A program made the translations under genes and the position numbers. The notes beneath the pieces are model-generated. The model was given only the letters and a program-made list of their open reading frames with translations. It was not told the DNA's origin and did not search any database. 64,000 nucleotides of DNA from Archivesica marissinica (taxonomy: Eukaryota; Mollusca; Bivalvia; Venerida; Vesicomyidae), in the NCBI GenBank assembly GCA_014843695.1, contig CM026390.1, forward strand, positions 17,896,942 through 17,960,941. The letters run 5' to 3'. Of this stretch, positions 56,371 to 64,000 are shown one piece after another (position 1 is the first letter of the stretch; each line of letters begins with the position of its first letter).

Positions 56371-57393
56371 GATTTTATACAAATGAGCTCCCACAATCAT
56401 AGCCATTTATATTTATATCTATGTGTAAATACATGATAATATGTGTCTGATATGTGTCCTATAATTAGAGCAAAACAGTTCTTTATTTCTAACACGGAGA
56501 AGGTCAAAAGACGCAACAAAACACAAAACCAAACATACAAAATTGAAGTTGTTGCAAACTTGTATAGCATGGCCGATCAGTAAACCCTTCGTAACCATAT
56601 TCATTGCTAAATGTTAAGTATTATAAATTTAATTTTACATGTGGTCATATTTGTAAAACAGAACGCATCCGTTTATTTAAATTAGAGCGGCATTGTAGAT
56701 TAATATTAGATGACATAATTATATATAGATATATAATAATTATATATATACAATGTATATTACTATTAGGAACAAGCAACACACAATTGACATTATTGAT
56801 TACCCCAGGGAATGTCAACATGTCCTGTTATATCCAGTTGTGACAATGGTATCCAATGCTGCTGTATTTATTTTGATTCAGTCAGCTTCTGGATCCTTTA
56901 CTTGATCGCCGCCCATTGCCGGCGGGGAATAGAACATTCATACAGCATCCCCCAGCAGAGGGCTACAACTCATCCGAAATGGGGCCGCCATGCACGCCGG
57001 TAAAGGTTCTGGTAGGTGAATTTAAAGGGCCTGTGTTCCTAACATTACTTTGGACTCTGATTCGTTGCACATGTTGTTGTCGTATTGGTCCAGTACGATC
57101 AACATGCTTGTGACGTCAAGCCCTAGGACAAGCCATGTTATTGCTTACAATAGTTTTGTTATATTTCTTCAAAACATTCTCGAACACCATTGGACTGCAT
57201 AGCCTATCATATTTTCGACCACGTATACGCGTTTTTTATTATTGTCATAATTATAATGATTACGTTTTTAGTGTTTGCCTATTACACGTTTGCAAACCAT
57301 GTTACTAACACATAGATGTGTTCTTTATTTCTGTCTCGTCGTTAGTTTAAACAATATTTATTTCTTTGAATATACATAGTCTAGTATACATAA
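56371..57393. other. No gene recognised
   Basis: Short ORFs at 56812-57113 lie in a small GC-richer patch but have no motif. Confidence 0.45.
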
Positions 57394-57513
57394 TATGTAC
57401 ATACATGTAGGATTGAGGAGAAAGCAACTTGCTTATATGGTTACCTCTTTCCTATGTACATACATGTAGGATTGAGGAGAAAGCAACTTGCTTATATATG
57501 GTTACCTCTTTCC
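57394..57513. repeat. 59-bp tandem duplication of a dispersed repeat
   Basis: TATGTACATACATGTAGGAT starts at 57394 and 57453; a single related copy lies at 51590-51655. Confidence 0.92.
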
Positions 57514-58044
57514 TATGAATCATTTACAAAATATACTGTTTATATTAGGCAACACAATTACTGTCAAATATTGAGTAACTCATTAACTTTTGGAATGTGA
57601 GAACATAATAACAAATTTGAAATAGATATTAAGATATCAATAATTGTGATGGTGGTTGTGCAACAGGATGGCCAAATGTGCTTGATCATCCAACTACACC
57701 ACCACAATTAGCTCGTCGGTGTACAATACATAATATATACACAACAAATTATCGTTGCAATGTACAACACCATTCATTATAAAAAGAATTATAAGAGACT
57801 ACTTTATTCACAGATAATGAAACTATCACAGCCTACTGACATATTATTATAGTTACATATTAAAACCGAGCACATATGTTTCAATGTGCTGTCCTAGAAG
57901 GCGGTGGCTCAGGACTACTCGGGAGGGTGTATATTATCGCTCTATTCTGATTCGTGCCACTTAAGCAATCTACTCACTCAACATCTTTGTTCCATGTAAC
58001 TGTTATCCTCATTACATATATATTCATTCACGGTCCGCGGTCGA
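57514..58044. other. No gene seen
   Basis: Nothing recognised. Confidence 0.5.
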
Positions 58045-58480
58045 ATGTAGTCCCAATAACTAATATAGTTAATTTTTCTTTTTGATAAAAATGCATTTTC
58101 ATGACAGGCAGTGTATAGTTTTTGTGTATTTTGAGAAATTATGTGACCTGAGAAGACTTCAGACTAGTTGATGTGTAGAGTGTAGAAAAGATGTTGTATA
58201 AGAATTCAGGCCATTGCAATGTGAAGGTTGGTCTACTGTATTATTTGGCGGAGGAATACAGTATGTAAACACAGTGACGTTATTCACCGGTGAGCACTGG
58301 GTATTTGAAACTTAAAATTTGAAATATTCTTGGTGTGTTTCAGACTGATTTGAATACCTCTTCACAGTGGATGTTGTATCAGATGAAATGAAAGATTGGA
58401 AATATAAATGAAAACCGTATTTTTCTACTTTTTATTTACTATGTATTACATAGGAAATTTATTTGTTGTTTTACAACCTT
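58045..58480. repeat. Dispersed repeat X, copy 2
   Basis: Aligns with 7219-7670 with scattered substitutions and small indels. Confidence 0.75.
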
Positions 58481-58624
58481 TAAAGTGTTATGGGGTCACC
58501 TATCTGTGTTTACACTTGTTTTACATATACCATTATGTACTTGATGTAGTTTACAAGCATGCTGGACTGTGTTACACAACTTGAATATCAAAAAGTATGT
58601 ATATAGTATAAAGCAAAATGAGAA

Positions 58625-59030
58625 ACATTAGTCAGTTACTGCCCCTGACTACTCATGAAAGTAGATTGGTCTTCTTAATTGACTTCCTCTGTTTTTATCG
58701 TTGTTTCCTTTGCACGACATGCTATCTGTTTTCATTAGTTTTCTTAGCTTATAATTATTAAATTACTAAATCGCGACAGATATCCTACAGCATATCCAAT
58801 GAATACTTTACTGTATAAATTGATTATATATTAATTAACATGCTTTTGATAACATCACATTTATCATGCCGCAACATGTGGTTAGGGAACACCAATGAAA
58901 ACAAAGGCTTTCAACTAAAAGGACCAATACACATTTCGGGATAAATCGGACTTTATATGTCAAGGGATGTAATCAAAAACCCAATAATGTCTCTTATTGT
59001 CAACAGTACGGTTTATTGATCTATAGTTAC
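58625..59030. repeat. Dispersed repeat Y, copy 2
   Basis: Aligns with 43030-43550 without the SINE; a third short piece at about 59290-59385 shares CTCTGTTTTTATCGTTGTTT. Confidence 0.75.
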
Positions 59031-59385
59031 GTAGTTCAATGATAAGTAATTGTTATTATGTTAAAAAGAAATATATATATATGAAACTAATACACCCTCT
59101 TCTAATTACATGTAAATAATACACACACTTTTCTCAAAATATAGAATGATGTATGTTAGATTTATCGTAACCGCCATTTTATGTTTTATGGCGTTGAACA
59201 TGTTAGATGTTTATGCCAAATAAAATATATTGAATTGGTTGATTGTTATACACATCACTAGCTCACATCAAGATGGTTTAATTAACAATAAGAGGCATCT
59301 GCTCCTGAATACTCCCGAAAAGTATAATGTTAGCCTCTGTTTTTATCGTTGTTTCCTTTGCACAACATGCTAGCAATTTAATTCC

Positions 59386-60140
59386 ACAATCTGTTTAACT
59401 ATGTCAAAAGATTAAAACTAAAGAGTAAATGAGGACACTAACTCTCGACTTGGACAACTCAGTTTGTATAGATGGATTCACTGCTGCAAAGCTCATTTCG
59501 CACGAGACGAGAACAGCACATACGTTTAATTTGGAAGACTTGTACATAATGCATCGTCTGAACACAATTAGTAATAACATATATAATTAATGACCACGTG
59601 ATAATTGAATTTTAGGTGAGAGTGATATGTAAATGTTGACAATTACACATATATATTATTTCTAATAACTAAAGATAATTTGATAAATTTGGCTAAATTG
59701 TGTATAGTAGTAGTATTATCGGATCTCACAAACAGGTGGTATACATTGCAATAGTGTGCATCAATACATTGTTTATAAAAAAACAAAAACAAAATATATA
59801 TGTTTACGTAACATTGACATATACAATAAAATGCTAAACATATTCTCATGGTACTACTATTTGTCCTGATGAAATACATTATAAGTTACTAAAACATTTA
59901 CACATTTACGCTGTTAGACGCGTTTTAGTAAACTATTGGAATCTGGAAAATTGCTCGATTCATTAAAAGAAGCCCAATACCTACATCAAGAAAAGATAAT
60001 ATTAATCCAAATATTCATAATATAATAATCTGAGCTTTCATAGCACCACCCGTAGCTAGTTTTAATATGTCGAAGCAAACGAAGCATCTCTTGATCTCTG
60101 ACGTAAACAGTAACTGTGTACAATAGGGTGTTAAGCTTAA
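59386..60140. other. No gene seen
   Basis: Nothing recognised. Confidence 0.5.
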
Positions 60141-60215
60141 GATAGATAGATAGATAGATAGTTTATTTTCAATTCCATTAGGCTTAAAAGCCCATGAGGA
60201 CAATGTATGCATGAT
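60141..60215 (-). mobile_element. LINE (CR1/L2-like) 3' end with (TATC)n tail
   Basis: Plus strand shows (GATA)n, TTTATTTTCAATTCCATTAG, then AAAGCCCATGAGGACAAT; on the minus strand this is a LINE end with a tetranucleotide tail, common in CR1/L2-type elements. Confidence 0.5.
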
Positions 60216-60585
60216 ATAAATGAACAGACAGTGAATTAACAAATAAATATAGTAAACAATGTATGCATGTTAATAACTGGTTTAACTAATGGAGAAGGTT
60301 ACAGAATTTATTTTGAAATGTTTCAATGTACACTGAGTATAAATTCGTGCAATATGAATCTAAATATTACGGACTTTGAGAAAACATGCATACATGGCGT
60401 ATGACATAAATATTATTTTCAAATAATTAATTTATCAATGAAACTCAGCGTACACAGCCGTGTTTGATCGAATCAAATATACTTCGTATGAGGTGGAAGC
60501 CAAAGGCCCTCACGGAAGCTACATACATATAGTCATAGTGTAGATTATTGACACGTAAGCACACTGTCGAACCTTGAATAGTATT

Positions 60586-60783
60586 GTCTGACCCTAATAC
60601 AATTAAAAGTTTTTCGGATGGGTCTTTAAACCGATGTCTCGTGCCGGTGCTTTACACCGTGCACGTAAAAGAACCAGAGGAGACTCTGGAATGGGCCTCT
60701 GTCTGTATCATTGCACTATCTTCCAAAAATGCGTCGCTCATATGTGTAACCGGTAGCGACGATAACTAAACGTAAAACACACA
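60586..60783 (+). mobile_element. SINE family A, 5'-truncated and internally deleted
   Basis: GTCTGACCCTAATACAATTA to CGTAAAACACACAAC; about 20 bp missing before CGTCGCTCATATG. Confidence 0.82.
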
Positions 60784-60790
60784 ACATTAA

Positions 60791-61031
60791 TCTTTATTTA
60801 TTTTACAACGATTGCGAAGCAAGTTCTAACAACTTATATTAATCTCGTTGGCGCGGATGAAAGCGTATAATGTGATCATTCCTGTGGGAGGAAACCGGAG
60901 TAACCGGAGAAAACCCACCTTTCCGATCTGGCGACCATCGTACCATCTCACATACTTCCCGGTCCGAGGATCGAACCCGGGTTACATTGGTGAGAAGCGA
61001 GCGCGCTAACCACTGCGCTAATCGTATAGCG
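60791..61031 (-). mobile_element. SINE family B, copy 7
   Basis: Complete minus-strand copy with CCGAGGATCGAACCCGGG on the plus strand. Confidence 0.88.
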
Positions 61032-61062
61032 GACATTCTGTTATGAAGATTAGATTGACCAA

Positions 61063-61375
61063 ATGTATAGTGATAGTTTACGTCAATGTTTTACATGTTT
61101 AAGATTAGCCTCCCAAGAAATTGAATTTGGAAGAGTGAATGGTATTGATAGACACAATAGATTATGTACACTATGCACTCAAAATGTAATTGAATTAGAA
61201 CATCATTTTATATTATGTTGTGAAAAATACAGAGATATAAGAATCGGTTTAAACATATTTATTCCACTATATACATTCACAAAGCAATACATGCACACAC
61301 AATCAAAGAATAGGATAGGATCAAAACGGAAGCAGAGCTTATATAGTTTCTCTCCTTAATATTATAAGAATTGAG
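61063..61375 (+). pseudogene. C-terminal fragment of a LINE reverse-transcriptase ORF
   Basis: An open frame of 98 codons with LRLASQEIEFGRVNGIDRHN followed by RLCTLCTQN and LEHHFILCCEKYRDIR. The Cys-x2-Cys ... His-His ... Cys pattern and the YRDIR ending are typical of the tail of LINE ORF2 proteins. The upstream RT domain is missing; a SINE B abuts it. The 3' part recurs in the kinase intron. It is a dead fragment. Confidence 0.65.
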
Positions 61376-62027
61376 CTACATAGCATGGCCCTCAATAAAT
61401 AAATGTCTATACACGTATCTCATGTCATGCTAAATAAAAACATATTTGATAAATGTTTGTAAATACATCAAAGAAGCTATGTCATTGCGTAGTAATACAA
61501 TGTTAACAACTACTGTTTCTTCTTCTTCTTCTTCTTCGTGTATACAGCACTCCTTCACTTATGAAGATTAGGTGCTGACTGCAATACATGTATTGTATTT
61601 GTTTATATTTGTATATGTGCAAAAGTACTAAAATATTCAAGATGACTGACTTTAAAATGCAAATATTTGTATACAAAAATATCTCCGCTCTCCGCTTGCA
61701 TATTTATTAGTCTAAAATGCTATTACTAGTTTTTCCCTCATTATTACGTCATGGGAACTCTTGAGATATGGTTTTAAATCATAATGGAAAGTTTACTACA
61801 TAAAATAAGCAAACTAGATACAGTAAATGTTGATAAAAATGCTTGGAAAATACGTTTATTTGCATTATAATATCTGACTTGGGAGATTTATTGACGTTTT
61901 AATCATTTGAAAAGTACATGAAATATATTAGCAAATTGATCATGTGTGGTCGTTTGTTTTACGGGTTTTAGAGTCGCACCAACAACTACGACCATATGCC
62001 CATTCTTCAAATTTATCAAATAAGGAC
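61376..62027. other. No gene; (TTC)n at about 61519
   Basis: AT-rich with one short TTC run. Confidence 0.55.
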
Positions 62028-62204
62028 GGGCTGTCGGATTAGCGCAATGGTTAGCGCGCTCGCTTCTCACCAATGCAACCCGGGTTCGATCCTTGTTTCC
62101 TCTCACATGAATAACCACATATACACTTTCATCCGAGCCAACGAGAGTGATTAATATAAGTTGTTAAAACTTGCTTCGCACTAGTTGTAAAATAAATAAA
62201 GTTT
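62028..62204 (+). mobile_element. SINE family B, copy 8, internally deleted
   Basis: Head GGATTAGCGCAATGGTTAGC; the body between GGTTCGATCC and TTTCCTC is lost; tail ends TAAATAAAGTTT. Confidence 0.85.
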
Positions 62205-62653
62205 CATACTAGTGTCTTTACAATTAAGTTTGCATACGGGCAACGCACAGTCATTCAAATGCATTACACACAGTATGTTTACATTTCCAACAATGTTTAT
62301 ATTAAATAAAAATATGGCACCTGGGTAGAACCACCGATCTTACGCAAGTCAGCTGGATACCATTCTCATATGAAGGCATTTATCACCTGTAGCTGAGCCT
62401 ATATATGCCCTATTAACAAGCACAACGAAGCATGTTCTGTGCAGGCTAAATTATAAGATACCGAAGATACACAGTCTTCTATCTCGTTTGAGTTTAACTA
62501 TTTCCCAAGCTTCTTATTTCATAGCCACTTCAGTGTGATATTTTATACTCGTTCTTGCAATTGATTGAAGTGAACGACGGTATGCTGACTTGCAGATTTA
62601 GAAGACGTAGACATCCCATATCCAACACACATTTATCAAACTCATTTATCAAA
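62205..62653. other. No gene; possible SINE F remnant
   Basis: CAAGTCAGCTGGATACC near 62346 resembles part of the family F body. Confidence 0.4.
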
Positions 62654-62870
62654 GTCGTGATTGCGCAGTTCGAATCCGGTGTGAAAGGTGCGGAATTGGA
62701 GCCCAACTGGAGCAGTTACGAGTGTGCCCTTAGGCAAGGTATTTGCATTCCACGTTGCCCCTTCTCTCTCCCTCGTGGCGATGAATTCCATCATGAATGA
62801 GGTATCGAGAGTGATTAATATTTATATAAAGTTGTAAGAACTGTTTCGCAATCGATAAAATAAATTAAAA
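62654..62870 (+). mobile_element. SINE family D, copy 7
   Basis: GTCGTGATTGCGCAGTTCG; part of the head lost, body and tail complete. Confidence 0.85.
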
Positions 62871-63065
62871 AACTATATATCAAACTTGATTTTATATATA
62901 TATTATATTATACACGATATCTTATATTGTTTGTACACACCTGACTTTTCTAATCATGTTAATTTGGCTTTCTGGAGATGTTCATCCGAACCCAGGCCCA
63001 GGTACATCCACTGACAGATCGAACTCTTCTCGGATGACTTGTCAAAAAACCTCTCATTTACGCAT

Positions 63066-63308
63066 GTGTGTGTTTTACGTTTATTTATCGTCACTACCGG
63101 TTGCCCATATGAGCGACGCCTCCTGAAGAGATTAGTCATCTTAGATTTTTGGACGATAGTGCAATGATATATATAGAGAGAGACACATTCCAGGGTCTCC
63201 TCTGGTTCTTTTACGTCCGCGGTTTAAGGCACCGACACGAGCCCTCGGTTTAACGTCCCATCTGAAAGATTGTTAACTTTATTAAGGTCAGACGGGGATC
63301 GAACCTGC
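63066..63308 (-). mobile_element. SINE family A, head truncated
   Basis: Plus-strand ACGTTTATTTATCGTCACTA at the tail; ends in GACGGGGATCGAACCTGCG, lacking the rest of the head. Confidence 0.85.
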
Positions 63309-63551
63309 GTCAGTTATGCATTACAATGAGCAGAGTATTCGTTACAAGCTAGACTGTCTATGCTGAATGTAAAGATTTTAACATCCTCTCCCTTTCTGAA
63401 ACAACATGGCTAAATGCCAACATCTGTCAACAAAATATGGCTTTAGACAATGTTCATGAACCCGGAAGAAAAGACGGGATTGGAGAGAGTCATGGTGGTG
63501 TCATTTTATATGTTAAAAATACACTACATTATAAAGACAAGAAGACAGGAA

Positions 63552-63768
63552 GTCGTGATAGTGCAGTGGTAGAGCTTTCGCTTCAGGTGCGAAATACCCT
63601 GAGTTCGCGCCCAACTGGAGCCGTTACGATTGTGCCCTTAAGTAAGGCATTTAAATTTCACATTGCCTCTTCTCTCTATTCCTCGATAGATTCCATCAGG
63701 AATGAGGTTTCGAGATTGATTAATGTAAGTTGTAGGAACTTGTTTCACAGTCGAGCTAAAATAAACAT
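63552..63768 (+). mobile_element. SINE family D, copy 8
   Basis: GTCGTGATAGTGCAGTGGTA head; body with a small rearrangement at TATTCCTCGATAGATTCC. Confidence 0.87.
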
Positions 63769-63779
63769 GTTATTGTTAT

Positions 63780-64000
63780 ATTTAGGGTTTTACGCCTGCA
63801 TCAGCACCATTTTGGGCTATATCGCCGGTGGGCAGTTTACTTAACAGCACCTTTCCTGGGCAGGCTCCAGCGGTTAACCAGTACTTGGGTGCACCAACCT
63901 CCGTAAGAAACTGCCAACGGTTTCATATAAATGAGACACGGTCTGAGCGGGGCTCGAACCCGTGACCATCAGTGATGATAGGTCACAGCGGTATACAAGT
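63780..64000 (-). mobile_element. SINE family E, running off the window
   Basis: Plus strand shows GGGTTTTACGCCTGCATCAG at the tail end and GGGCTCGAACCCGTGACC near the head; the window stops within the head. Confidence 0.85.

Overview
The window looks like nuclear DNA of an AT-rich, repeat-laden invertebrate, most likely a mollusc (probably a bivalve). The grounds are a split protein-kinase gene with GT-AG introns, an intronless class A GPCR, a non-LTR retrotransposon with RNase H, many tRNA-headed SINEs (one family carries a central block that, from memory, resembles the MetaSINE domain known from molluscs and other invertebrates), TIR elements of several kinds and many mini- and microsatellites. 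The species assignment is inference.

Only two host genes are well supported. A plus-strand, kinase-domain-only Ser/Thr kinase is split over two exons (31257-31731 and 34834-35252, 297 aa); its catalytic loop HRDLTPTN recalls PLK4/SAK. A minus-strand seven-helix GPCR lies at 54045-53059 (328 aa). A 52-codon ORF with a good start context (49310-49468) lies beside palindromes and is only a candidate. Nothing shows that these genes work together.

Layout. 1-3.7 kb: 3' part of an I/jockey-like LINE with a broken endonuclease and an open RT-RNase H frame. 4-12.4 kb: SINEs, a TTAA-flanked TIR element, a 55-bp minisatellite and several strong hairpins. 12.5-13.5 kb: 19-bp satellite. 14-18.6 kb: SINEs, a second TTAA element, a (GTGC)n tract and a nested SINE/MITE/SINE insertion. 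18.9-23.3 kb: 4.4-kb array of 66-bp units with higher-order duplication. 25.6-27.1 kb: 11-bp array. 27.6-30.8 kb: TIR elements and SINEs. 31.2-35.3 kb: kinase gene, whose intron is full of SINEs. 38.5-41 kb: GC-rich minisatellite, an 83-bp-arm palindrome, and a TIR element whose own end has become a minisatellite. 41-48.5 kb: Leu-like SINEs, GA tracts, a 59-bp array and a hAT-type MITE with intact 8-bp target duplication. 49.2-49.6 kb: palindrome cluster. 51-56 kb: SINEs and the GPCR. 56-64 kb: LINE ends, dispersed repeats and SINEs.

The most notable structures are palindromes with unrelated arms, two of which share the same ten central bases (CCGTTAGGCC). Others are exchange of 3' tails between SINE families, two TTAA-element families with related ends, and amplification of a transposon terminus into a minisatellite. 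SINE families are labelled A (Thr-like head, Meta-like body), B (Glu-like head), C (Pro-like head), D (Leu-like head), E (Ser/Leu class II-like head) and F (Ser-like head). Head assignments are read from the anticodon-loop position and are approximate.
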